NCBI GenBank assembly: GCA_965224435.1
Contig: OZ245048.1
Location: forward strand, 1,364,001 to 1,428,000
Length of the DNA stretch: 64,000 bases
Source of the DNA: JAJRQY01 sp965224435
Lineage (GTDB): Bacteria > Actinomycetota > Acidimicrobiia > Acidimicrobiales > SZUA-35
Reading direction: 5' to 3'
The translations under genes were made by a program, and so were the position numbers. Below are positions 16,192 to 23,935 of the stretch, piece by piece. Under the pieces are notes generated by a model. The model was not told the origin of the DNA. It did no database searches and saw only the letters and a list, made by a program, of their open reading frames with translations. The number at the start of each line of letters is the position of its first letter. Position 1 is the stretch's first letter.

Positions 16192-16935
16192 ATGGGTGCC
16201 AAGTCTCGATTAGTGGAAGCTTCGGCCGAACTCGGGTTGCCAGCGGCCAGTCTCAATGGGCCTGATTTCCACCGCTCGTCGGACATCGTCCTATTTGTCC
16301 ATGGCATCACGGCCGATGCAATGACGTGGCCCTTGCTCATCAGCAGACTGCCTTCTGACGTGGCGACAATTTCTGTCGATCTCCGGGGGCGGGGTGAGAG
16401 TTTCTTGCTCGATGGCCCGTGGGGAATGGCTAACCATGCCAGTGACTTGGGTCGACTGCTTGAGTCGCTTGGCATCGATCAGAAACTTCTCGTTGTTGGA
16501 CACTCCATGGGTGCCTTCGTGGCTTCAACTTTTGCTCTTCTGTACCCTGATTATGTCCGCGGCCTGGTTCTGGTGGACGGGGGAATTGAGCTCTCCGGCT
16601 CACTCCTCAGTCTTTCCGGTCGAGTTGGTTCTGAGTCACTCGGAACCAGCCGGGTCGATCCAGAGGCGGTGTATCAAGATGGGACCGAGATCTTTCTGGA
16701 CTCTCGGGTCCTTGAAGCGCTGGAGGAAGTGGGATGCCCGGTTGAGCTGTTGCGAGCGGAGAAGGGCATGTCGGATTTGTCGGAGCCCTTGATTAGCCAA
16801 GACACCGTTGATCGAGCAACCAGTCGAATACCGGAGTTGCGAGTGACCACCGTCCCCGCAGTCAATCACTACACGATTGTGTTGAGCCCCGCTGGCGCTG
16901 ATGCCGTGGCCGCCGCTATTCACCGACAGCTCTAA
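16192..16935 (+). CDS. Alpha/beta hydrolase
   Basis: The alpha/beta hydrolase fold is shown by the oxyanion strand IVLFVHGITADAMTW, SVDLRGRGES, the nucleophile elbow VVGHSMGAFVA (Ser in GHSMG) and a C-terminal VNHYTIVL supplying the His. The length of 247 residues is typical. Ester or C-C bond hydrolysis is likely; the substrate is unknown. It is transcribed divergently from the SDR operon and stands alone. Confidence 0.85.
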   Translation: MGAKSRLVEASAELGLPAASLNGPDFHRSSDIVLFVHGITADAMTWPLLISRLPSDVATISVDLRGRGESFLLDGPWGMANHASDLGRLLESLGIDQKLLVVGHSMGAFVASTFALLYPDYVRGLVLVDGGIELSGSLLSLSGRVGSESLGTSRVDPEAVYQDGTEIFLDSRVLEALEEVGCPVELLRAEKGMSDLSEPLISQDTVDRATSRIPELRVTTVPAVNHYTIVLSPAGADAVAAAIHRQL

Positions 16936-16972
16936 CGGAGCGTCGAATCGAACGGCTCATCGGAGCAACACC

Positions 16973-17749
16973 TCAGCCGGTGAGTGAGATGATGACCATC
17001 GCTATCAACATGACGGTGATGAAAGCGACGAAGAGCCATTCCATCCGGCTCCGGCTGCTGCGTTCGGCGTCCAGGTAGGTTTGCAGGATGTCGGATCGAC
17101 CGTGAACATCGGTGAGTTGTTTCTCAATGGCAGCAATCCGGAGTTGTTTGGCCGCTGCGGCTTGGCGCGAGTGATTCAGCTGGCTAGCAATATCGTTTAG
17201 CTCACCCTGCAGGTCACCGAATGCTGCTTCGGTTTCCACCAGTTGAGACTGTAAGGCCAGTGAGTCGACGTCTGCCACTGGTTCGAATTCTGAGTCTCCG
17301 GAGCGAGGGCTTCTTAGCGTCGTTCGAATCTGTCGTAGGCGACTGACTCGTTCGGGTGCGACTGGGGCAAGGACCCGCTCTAGGGACAAGAGGATATTGT
17401 CGATATAGGCAGCATCGTCCGGAAGACTGAAATGAGCCCAGAGATTGCGAGCCTCAATGATCTGGCCGATCATGTCACGGAGATCTTTGCCGAAGAATTC
17501 AGCAAAGACCGGTCCCCAAAAGCGGCGAAGCACGAGGAGTTGGAATAGGGGGTCTGTTGCCCCATGTTCAGCCGGTCGACCCATGCGGTTGGCTGCGGTT
17601 TCTGCCCAGCTGAGGTCGCCAGGGAAATAGGCGGCCATTCGCTCATCGATAAAGGGACCCATGCCGCGGGCAAAGGTTTCAAAGGCCTCCGCAAGTTGGC
17701 CGTGCTGACTGATGGCAAGATCAGGAGTTGCAGGAAGGTCGTTGGGCAT
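16973..17749 (-). CDS. Membrane-anchored Swt1/HEPN-like protein
   Basis: The N-terminal 110 residues (QLAEAFETFARGMGPFIDE, then LFQLLVLRRFWGPVFAEFFG, then IIEARNLWAHF) resemble the Swt1-like HEPN domain. They carry a perfect R-x4-H motif (RNLWAH), the catalytic signature of HEPN ribonucleases (established for the superfamily). A coiled-coil region of about 70 residues follows, and a single C-terminal transmembrane helix (WLFVAFITVMLIAMVIISL) ends the protein. The domain therefore faces the cytoplasm on a membrane tether. ATG 17749 has an AGGTGAGGGAG region just upstream. No partner antitoxin gene is adjacent. Nuclease activity is inference. Confidence 0.6.
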   Translation of the reverse strand: MPNDLPATPDLAISQHGQLAEAFETFARGMGPFIDERMAAYFPGDLSWAETAANRMGRPAEHGATDPLFQLLVLRRFWGPVFAEFFGKDLRDMIGQIIEARNLWAHFSLPDDAAYIDNILLSLERVLAPVAPERVSRLRQIRTTLRSPRSGDSEFEPVADVDSLALQSQLVETEAAFGDLQGELNDIASQLNHSRQAAAAKQLRIAAIEKQLTDVHGRSDILQTYLDAERSSRSRMEWLFVAFITVMLIAMVIISLTG

Positions 17750-17931
17750 CTCCCTCACCTATCGGCGCGTCGGCGGTGGACCTGAGCGAAGAATGACGAT
17801 GTTCTCAAGTTCTTCCAGGCTAAGTTCCGCCTGGGCGAGCGATTCCTGAGCCCGTTGGCGCTGGGACGGGGATATCTACCTAGATTGCTGATGAAAGCTC
17901 AAGTTCAGCGCCTTTTGGCCGTAGTGGAGAT

Positions 17932-19542
17932 GTGAAACAAAACCGCCTTGCCGCATCTCCAGGGGTGGTTGTCCTCTCTGGCCTTTTGGCGACGGTGGCG
18001 TTTCTTTGTGTTCTGTACTTCGTCGGTAGCGTTGCCTACCGTGAGCTGGTCTTTTGCGGTCTCACTGGACTCTTTTCCACCGCTGGGGCGACTGCTGCCG
18101 CTGTCTGGGCTGGTTGGCGAGCGAACTTCACCTCGGCTGATCTTGCCCGCGCTGAGCATGAGGCTCGCCATGACAAGCTCACGGGACTGTACAACCGCAG
18201 TGCCTTGTTCGAGGAATTGGAGAAGGCGGCTGAACTTTCCTACGCCAATGAAACGACATTGGGTGTGCTCTTCCTTGACTTGAATCGATTCAAGGTCATC
18301 AATGATTCGATGGGTCACGACGCTGGTGATGAGCTTCTCCGGATTGTGGCTGGTCGCCTTTCTGCCTCAGTGCGAAGCATCGATGTCGTCGCCAGATTCG
18401 GTGGTGACGAGTTCGTTGTCATCTGTCGTGACCTCCTCTCGGAGAAATCGGTAGTGGCGGTCGCGCAGCAAATCCTGCGAGCGTTTGAAGAGCCCGTTTC
18501 CTTGTTCGGCAAAGTGATGACGGCCTCAACAAGCATTGGAATAGCCATCGCCAAGCCGGGTGACCCTCGACGGGCCGAAGACCTTGTTCGTGATGCCGAT
18601 GCGGTAATGTACAAGGCGAAGCGTGCCCGGAGTGGGTACGCCGTTTTCAATGACTCACATCGACTTGAAGCCATTGAGCGGCTGGACACCGAACGCGACC
18701 TGGTGCAGGCCATCAAGGAAGACCAGTTCATGGTCTATTACCAGCCTCTGATCAATGTTGCCGAGAAGCGACTCTATGGATTCGAGGCACTGGTGCGTTG
18801 GAATCATCCGACGCGTGGAGTCCTCGGACCGGGCCAGTTCCTGGCCGTGGCCGAAGAGACCGGGATGATTGCCACCATTGGTGAGAAGGTGTTGCGCGAG
18901 GCTTGCGCCCAAGCCGCCGTCTGGAATCATCTTTCGCCCGACGCTCGATTTGTCAAGATGAGCATCAATATCGCTGAGCAACAATTGGTTGACGCTAACT
19001 TCCCGAGTCTTGTGGCCGAGATCCTTGACTGGTCTGGGCTTCCGCCAGAGCAGCTGGTATTGGAGATTCTGGAAGATGTCGTGGTTGATCATCTGGATGG
19101 TCTTTCTTGCCTTCGTGAGCTTCGGGCTCTTGGAGTAGAGCTCGCCATCGATGACTTTGGGACCGGCCAGTCATCGCTGAGCTATGTGAAACAGTTCGAC
19201 ATGGTGTCTGCACTCAAGATTGACAAGACCTTCGTTGATGAGATGGAGTCAAGCTCCAGCAACCGAGCGATCATCGAAGCGGTGGTTGCTATGGCCAAGG
19301 CGCTGGAGTTGCGAGTCATCGCTGAAGGAGTGGAAGACAAGGACCAGGTCAATCAGCTCCTGGACTTCGGGGTGAACATCATGCAGGGATACTTGTTCAA
19401 CGTGCCCGTCGCCGCGGATGTGATTGATCCTTCCTCCTGGTTCAAGACGCGAGAAAACGCTTCCGAAGGAATCAAGGGTGTGCTGGTGAGCCAAGCATTC
19501 AGTAAGCCAGCGTCGGTTGAGCGACCCAAGCGTCGGGCGTAG
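17932..19542 (+). CDS. Membrane diguanylate cyclase/phosphodiesterase (GGDEF-EAL)
   Basis: Two N-terminal hydrophobic helices (about residues 12-34 and 39-62) are followed by a GGDEF domain with intact FGGDEF (157-161). A complete EAL domain follows, with YYQPL, GFEALVRW, NIAEQQL, AIDDFGTGQSSL and DKTFVDEM. Both catalytic signatures look intact, so the protein could make and break cyclic di-GMP; which activity dominates cannot be told. No sensory domain other than the membrane segment is seen. The GTG start has GGAG a short distance upstream. Confidence 0.93.
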   Translation: MKQNRLAASPGVVVLSGLLATVAFLCVLYFVGSVAYRELVFCGLTGLFSTAGATAAAVWAGWRANFTSADLARAEHEARHDKLTGLYNRSALFEELEKAAELSYANETTLGVLFLDLNRFKVINDSMGHDAGDELLRIVAGRLSASVRSIDVVARFGGDEFVVICRDLLSEKSVVAVAQQILRAFEEPVSLFGKVMTASTSIGIAIAKPGDPRRAEDLVRDADAVMYKAKRARSGYAVFNDSHRLEAIERLDTERDLVQAIKEDQFMVYYQPLINVAEKRLYGFEALVRWNHPTRGVLGPGQFLAVAEETGMIATIGEKVLREACAQAAVWNHLSPDARFVKMSINIAEQQLVDANFPSLVAEILDWSGLPPEQLVLEILEDVVVDHLDGLSCLRELRALGVELAIDDFGTGQSSLSYVKQFDMVSALKIDKTFVDEMESSSSNRAIIEAVVAMAKALELRVIAEGVEDKDQVNQLLDFGVNIMQGYLFNVPVAADVIDPSSWFKTRENASEGIKGVLVSQAFSKPASVERPKRRA

Positions 19543-19585
19543 AACCCGGCACTGAGGTCAGCGCATTGTTGGCTTGGTCTGGTTA

Positions 19586-19846
19586 CTACTTGTCTCGGCA
19601 GGTGTCGTCGGCGTCTTCCAGCGCGGCGACAAGCTTTGGATTTGCTTCTTCCTCTGATCCTGACGCCTCTAGGGCCTCAAGATCTTCAATCCCGAAGTCC
19701 TTGATTGCGTCCGCGTAGCAGGCGGCTGCCTCTGGCGTCTCGCCCTTGTCGACAATCCAGTCAACGACGGCTTGACGGTCAGCTCCATCATCACCACATG
19801 CGGCAAAGCTCAATGCGAGCACAAAACAGAACAACTTCTTCATCAT
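19586..19846 (-). CDS. Small predicted lipoprotein
   Basis: An 86-residue secreted lipoprotein. MMKKLFCFVLALSFAAC is a signal peptide ending in a lipobox (SFAAC) followed by GDDGADRQAVVDWIVDKG. The remainder is acidic and helical, with Cys in AACYADAIKD and TCRDK that could form a disulfide. A strong Shine-Dalgarno (GGAGGG) fixes the start at ATG 19846; the longer frame to 19903 is rejected. No function is known. Confidence 0.75.
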   Translation of the reverse strand: MMKKLFCFVLALSFAACGDDGADRQAVVDWIVDKGETPEAAACYADAIKDFGIEDLEALEASGSEEEANPKLVAALEDADDTCRDK

Positions 19847-19924
19847 GATTTCCCTCCATAGTTGTGTTAGCGAACCTATTCGAGCACCGTTAACTGGGTG
19901 CAAACAGGCCTAGTCCCAAGTGCC

Positions 19925-20746
19925 CTAGTCGGCAGGAGGTGGCGCGACGAAGTCGATGAGTTCTTCGACCGCGCCGACGAGGCCAGGCTCGAGATCCTTG
20001 TAGGACGTCACCTGCTTGAGAATCAGCTTCCACAACGCTCCTGGCTCGCCATCAAACTTGAAAGCCTGACAGATGCCCCGCTTCCAATCTGTTCCCATGG
20101 GAATGACTGGCCATTTCTTGATCCCAAGAGTGGCTGGCTTGACCGCTTGCCAGACGTCGACATAAGGGTGTCCAGTTATGAGAACATCGGGATGATCGAC
20201 GGTCTTGGCGATTCGTGTCTCTTTTGTGCCATCGATGAGATGGTCAAGCAGCACACCAAGTCTGCGACCTGGTCGAGGCTGGAAAGTCCGCACGATCTCG
20301 GCCAGGTCGTCGGCTCCATGCAACGGTTCGACAACGACGCCTTCGATTCGCAGGTCCGCCCCCCAGACCTTCTCGACCAGTTCGGCGTCGTGAATTCCTT
20401 CAACCAGGATGCGACTTGGGCGGGCAACCCTTGCCCGGGAGTCATCCAACGCCACCGAGCCAGATGCAGTGGTGCCACCAACCTTCTTCGGGGTAGGGGC
20501 AGGCTTTACCAGGGTGACCGTTTTGCCTTGGACGGAGAACGCACCACGTTCAACCCGAAGGGTTTGACTGCGCCCGTCCTGATCCTTCATGGTGAGCCAG
20601 TCCGGTCCGAACCTAACAATCTTGCCCACATAGCCGGTATCGCGATGGCGGATGAGAAGACCCTTGGTTGCCGGCACGGTCGGCCAGGTCGGCTTCTTGT
20701 GGCGTGGTCCATTCATATCCATTGGATCGCTGAGGATTCCCGACAT
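19925..20746 (-). CDS. DUF3097 family protein
   Basis: The protein matches the actinobacterial DUF3097 family, with PATKGLLIRHRDTGYVGKIV, SRILVEGIHDAELVEKVWG, GVVVEPLHGADDLAEI, GRRLGVLLDHLIDGTKE and PHPYVDVWQAV-like GHPYVDVWQAVKPATLG. The conserved segment VEGIHDAELVEKVWG looks like a degenerate TOPRIM-like core (inference). The length of 273 residues is usual. Its promoter is one half of the palindrome shared with the divergent ABC-F gene, and the transcript is probably leaderless. Confidence 0.88.
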   Translation of the reverse strand: MSGILSDPMDMNGPRHKKPTWPTVPATKGLLIRHRDTGYVGKIVRFGPDWLTMKDQDGRSQTLRVERGAFSVQGKTVTLVKPAPTPKKVGGTTASGSVALDDSRARVARPSRILVEGIHDAELVEKVWGADLRIEGVVVEPLHGADDLAEIVRTFQPRPGRRLGVLLDHLIDGTKETRIAKTVDHPDVLITGHPYVDVWQAVKPATLGIKKWPVIPMGTDWKRGICQAFKFDGEPGALWKLILKQVTSYKDLEPGLVGAVEELIDFVAPPPAD

Positions 20747-20747
20747 G

Positions 20748-20780
20748 ACGAGAGGCTACTGGGTGCCAGTAGCCTCTCGT
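20748..20780. promoter_or_regulatory. Perfect palindromic divergent promoter (two mirrored -10 boxes)
   Basis: Arms of 15 bp (ACGAGAGGCTACTGG and its exact complement) flank a GTG centre and fill the gap between two divergent genes. Each strand contains CCAGTAGCCTCTCGT, with TAGCCT exactly 6 nt before the start codon on that side (ATG 20746 minus, GTG 20782 plus). This gives two mirror-image leaderless promoters; the DNA could also form a 15-bp hairpin. Confidence 0.7.
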
Positions 20781-20781
20781 G

Positions 20782-22611
20782 GTGATTCTGGTTGATGCAG
20801 CAAACGTGACGATGACCCGACCCGATCGGGCCCTGTTCAGCGAGGTCTCGATCACGGTTTCTACCGGTGATCGACTTGGTGTTGTTGGCATCAACGGGAC
20901 AGGGAAGTCGACCCTGCTCCGTGTGCTGGCTGGCAAGGTCGAACCAGAATCTGGTGTGGTGACCTCAGGAAGCGGGGTGCGAATCTCGATGTTGGACCAG
21001 CAGGACTCGCTACCCGATGGAACAGTTCTTGATGCGGTGACCGCCGACCTGCCAACCGAGCTGTGGGAAGCGGAATCGGTCCTCACTCGGTTGGGCATGA
21101 GTGGCCACTTCGACCGCCGGACCGACACCTTGTCTGGTGGGGAAAGCAAGCGAGTCGCTCTGGCTCGGGCTCTACTCACTCCCAGCGACATGCTGATCTT
21201 GGACGAGCCAACCAACCACCTGGATCTCGAAGGCATCATCTGGCTGGAAGAGCACCTGGCTGCCTATCGCGGTGGCCTGCTGCTAGTCACCCATGACCGT
21301 CACGTGCTTGACCGGGTGACGACCAGGATGTTGGAACTGGACCGAGGTCATGCCCATGTGCATGAGGGAAGCTACGACAGCTACCTAGAGGCCAAGTCCG
21401 ATCGTGATGATGCAGCGGAATCGGCCGAGAGCATTCGACGCAACCTGGCCAAGTCAGAGCTGGCTTGGCTCCGACGTGGAGCGAAAGCGAGAAGTTCCAA
21501 ACCCAAGGCCCGCGTCGACGCAGCCAAGGCTCTGATCGCGCAAAAACAAGAGGGCCCGGCCCGTCCCGCTGACCTACACCTGGAGTTCCCGACCCCGCGT
21601 CTTGGTGATGTGGTAGTTGAATTGCACGGAGTGTCGGCGGTTGCACCAGACGGCAGGCAACTCTTTGATGGCGTTGACTTGTTGCTGGACCAAAGAGAGC
21701 GTCTTGGGATCGTCGGGCCAAATGGGGCGGGCAAGACGACCCTGCTCAACATCATGGCCAAGATGCTGGAGCCATCGGCTGGCCGCGTGGTGTGGGGCAC
21801 AACGGTTGAAGTCGGTTACTACCGCCAGCTGAACACTGGCCTTGACCCCCAAGCTCGGGTTCGCGAAGTTGTTGCTGGGCCGAACCGCAAGCCGGACTGG
21901 ACTGATGCTCGGTTGCTGGAGTCATTCTGGTTCGATAAGGACGCCCAGTGGGCTGAGGTTCATACCTTGTCTGGGGGAGAGCGGCGTCGTCTCCAGTTGA
22001 TGACGATCCTTGCCTCCAAACCAAACGTTCTGTTTCTGGATGAGCCGACCAATGATCTGGACCTAGAAACCTTGCGGGCCCTGGAGGACTTCTTGGAAGA
22101 CTGGCCCGGGGCCGTTGTGGTGGTGAGCCATGATCGCTCGTTCCTGAATCGGGTTGTCGCCGATGCCTTGGTGATTGACGGCGAGGGTGGAGCGGTTCGG
22201 TGGCCCGGTGGTTTCAATGCCTGGTCCGAGCACCGCCGGGCCGAACTGTCTGGGCAGAATTCATCTGGTAGCGCCACGGTGTCGAAGGAGAAAGGGAAGG
22301 GGAAGCGTGGAAAGAAGGGCGACACGCGTAAGTCTGCTGCTCAGTCCGCCACCTCCCCTGACGCGGACGCCTCCCCCGGTCAGCGTTCACCCAGCACCCT
22401 CAGTCGCCTGATGCGTCAGGTCGAGAAGGATGTTGCTCGGCTGGAGAAGAAGAAGGCGCGACTCAACGACGAGCTGGTCGAAGCAGGTAGCGATCATGCC
22501 AAGCTGAGCGAGATCGGTGTGTCCTTGGCCCAGATCGATGCTGATTTATCGGTGGCCGAAGATCAATGGATGGAACTGGCAGATGAACAAGAGCAGAACA
22601 GTCCCGGCTAG
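20782..22611 (+). CDS. ABC-F family ATPase (Uup/EttA-like)
   Basis: Two ATP-binding cassettes lie in one chain without membrane segments. The first has GINGTGKSTLLR, LSGGESKRVALARAL and LILDEPTNHLDLEG; the second has GPNGAGKTTLLN, LSGGERRRLQLM and LFLDEPTNDLDLET. A linker between them and a charged, coiled-coil C-terminal tail (QVEKDVARLEKKKARLNDEL) resemble Uup-type ABC-F proteins. These act on the ribosome or nucleic acids (family knowledge). The GTG at 20782 gives MILVDAANVT, 6 nt after the TAGCCT box; GTG 20779 is the alternative. Confidence 0.93.
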   Translation: MILVDAANVTMTRPDRALFSEVSITVSTGDRLGVVGINGTGKSTLLRVLAGKVEPESGVVTSGSGVRISMLDQQDSLPDGTVLDAVTADLPTELWEAESVLTRLGMSGHFDRRTDTLSGGESKRVALARALLTPSDMLILDEPTNHLDLEGIIWLEEHLAAYRGGLLLVTHDRHVLDRVTTRMLELDRGHAHVHEGSYDSYLEAKSDRDDAAESAESIRRNLAKSELAWLRRGAKARSSKPKARVDAAKALIAQKQEGPARPADLHLEFPTPRLGDVVVELHGVSAVAPDGRQLFDGVDLLLDQRERLGIVGPNGAGKTTLLNIMAKMLEPSAGRVVWGTTVEVGYYRQLNTGLDPQARVREVVAGPNRKPDWTDARLLESFWFDKDAQWAEVHTLSGGERRRLQLMTILASKPNVLFLDEPTNDLDLETLRALEDFLEDWPGAVVVVSHDRSFLNRVVADALVIDGEGGAVRWPGGFNAWSEHRRAELSGQNSSGSATVSKEKGKGKRGKKGDTRKSAAQSATSPDADASPGQRSPSTLSRLMRQVEKDVARLEKKKARLNDELVEAGSDHAKLSEIGVSLAQIDADLSVAEDQWMELADEQEQNSPG

Positions 22612-22641
22612 CTCACTTTGGGTGTGGGTTTGTGGGTGAGC

Positions 22642-22647
22642 TAGGTT
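22642..22647 (+). promoter_or_regulatory. -10 box of PatB/MalY gene (leaderless)
   Basis: TAGGTT, 6 nt before GTG 22654. Confidence 0.45.
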
Positions 22648-22653
22648 CGGCAG

Positions 22654-23859
22654 GTGTCCAATGAGCTGAGCAAGACGTCCCCCGACCGTGCTACTGATTT
22701 CGCGTCTGCCTTGGAACGCTTGCGGGGCCTGTCGGGTATCAAGTGGCAGAAATATGACGACGATGTTCTGCCGTGTTGGGTGGCTGACATGGATCTTCGT
22801 CCGCCCGATGTGGCCATCGATGCCATCCAGGCCGTTGTGGATCGAGGAGACTTCGGTTACAACTTTGAGGCCTTCCGACAGCTCGGTCAGGCCTTCAGCG
22901 ACTGGCAAGGCCAGGGCCATGGCTGGAAACCGGATCCGGACAAGGTTGTGGTGTTCTCGACGGTCTTGCATGCCATCGAAGTTGTCTTGTGGGAGACAAC
23001 GAAAAAGGGAGATGGGATACTGGTGATGACACCGATCTACCCGCCCTTCCTCGACGGGATCGCAGGCGCAGGTTGTGTGGCCGTGCATTGCCCCCTCGAA
23101 GGGCCAGGCCGCCAGCTCACCTCTGAAGGTATGGAGCGAGCCATCTCCGAAGCGAAGGCCGCTGGGAATCCGGTGACTTCAATCCTGATGTGCAACCCGC
23201 ACAATCCGACGGGACGGGTCTTTACTCGCCAGGAACTGGATGCCGTCGCTGAAGTCGCCGAGGCTCATGACCTGCTGGTGATCAGCGATGAGGTGTGGTC
23301 CGATCTGGTCCACACTGGATCCCCAGCCCACACCCCGTTCGCCTCGCTGTCGGATCAGGCCGCGGCTCGGACCGTGACCGTCTTTGGTCCATCGAAATCA
23401 TTCAATCTGGCGGGCATGCGCGTGGCCGTTGCTCACATGGGTAGCGAGCGGGCAGCGGCAGCCCTTGAACAGATGCCACCCCATTCTCGAGGAGGCACCA
23501 ATGTCCTCGGAGCCGAAGCGACACTGGCATGCTGGCAGTCTGGACATGGCTGGTTGGCCGAGACAAAGGCCCACCTGACAGCCCAGCGAGACCATCTCAC
23601 GAAACGTCTGGCCGCCGAACTGCCAGCAGTCGGCTACCGGGTTCCGGAGGCTACGTATCTTGCTTGGCTGGACTTTGGGCCAATGAAACTTGGTGCGGAT
23701 CCCATGACCTTTTTTCTCGAGCACGGCAAGTTAGCCCTTAGTCAGGGCACACCTTTTGGTCCGCTGGGCGAAGGGTTTGCCCGCCTGAACTTTGCCACTA
23801 CGCGGCCAGTCCTGGACGAGATCCTCGATCGGATGCTCACCGCAGTGAATGGTCGATAG
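22654..23859 (+). CDS. PatB/MalY-type pyridoxal-phosphate aminotransferase (C-S lyase)
   Basis: A fold-type I PLP enzyme of 401 residues. The N-terminus KWQKYDDDVLPCWVADMDL is characteristic of the MalY/PatB cystathionine beta-lyase subgroup. MCNPHNPTGRVFTRQEL, VISDEVWSDL and the Schiff-base lysine in FGPSKSFNLAGMRVA are present. It probably cleaves C-S bonds of cystathionine or related thioethers, giving homocysteine or thiols; transamination is the alternative. It follows the ABC-F gene by about 40 nt but has its own promoter. Confidence 0.9.
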   Translation: MSNELSKTSPDRATDFASALERLRGLSGIKWQKYDDDVLPCWVADMDLRPPDVAIDAIQAVVDRGDFGYNFEAFRQLGQAFSDWQGQGHGWKPDPDKVVVFSTVLHAIEVVLWETTKKGDGILVMTPIYPPFLDGIAGAGCVAVHCPLEGPGRQLTSEGMERAISEAKAAGNPVTSILMCNPHNPTGRVFTRQELDAVAEVAEAHDLLVISDEVWSDLVHTGSPAHTPFASLSDQAAARTVTVFGPSKSFNLAGMRVAVAHMGSERAAAALEQMPPHSRGGTNVLGAEATLACWQSGHGWLAETKAHLTAQRDHLTKRLAAELPAVGYRVPEATYLAWLDFGPMKLGADPMTFFLEHGKLALSQGTPFGPLGEGFARLNFATTRPVLDEILDRMLTAVNGR

Positions 23860-23893
23860 CTCTATTGTTTGACAAATCGACCATTAGTTGTTA

Positions 23894-23913
23894 ATTACTC
23901 TTGATTACTCTTA
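23894..23913 (+). promoter_or_regulatory. Tandem 10-bp direct repeat upstream of eccC-like gene
   Basis: Two abutting 10-mers, ATTACTCTTG and ATTACTCTTA, lie 22 nt before the start codon and overlap the expected -35 region. The -10 region that follows is a poor match to TANNNT, which suits activator dependence. The same double repeat heads the WXG100-toxin operon (32555-32574). Confidence 0.65.
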
Positions 23914-23935
23914 AAGTGTCTAGTACAACTAGTGG

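Noticed and set aside
17759..17872. Minus-strand frame reading QRAQESLAQAELSLEELENI between the HEPN-like and GGDEF-EAL genes
   Set aside because: Protein-like, but it has no ATG, GTG or TTG and is bounded by stops; at most a gene remnant.
19898..20785. 295-codon plus-strand open frame
   Set aside because: Antisense to the DUF3097 gene, and it reads through the palindromic promoter.
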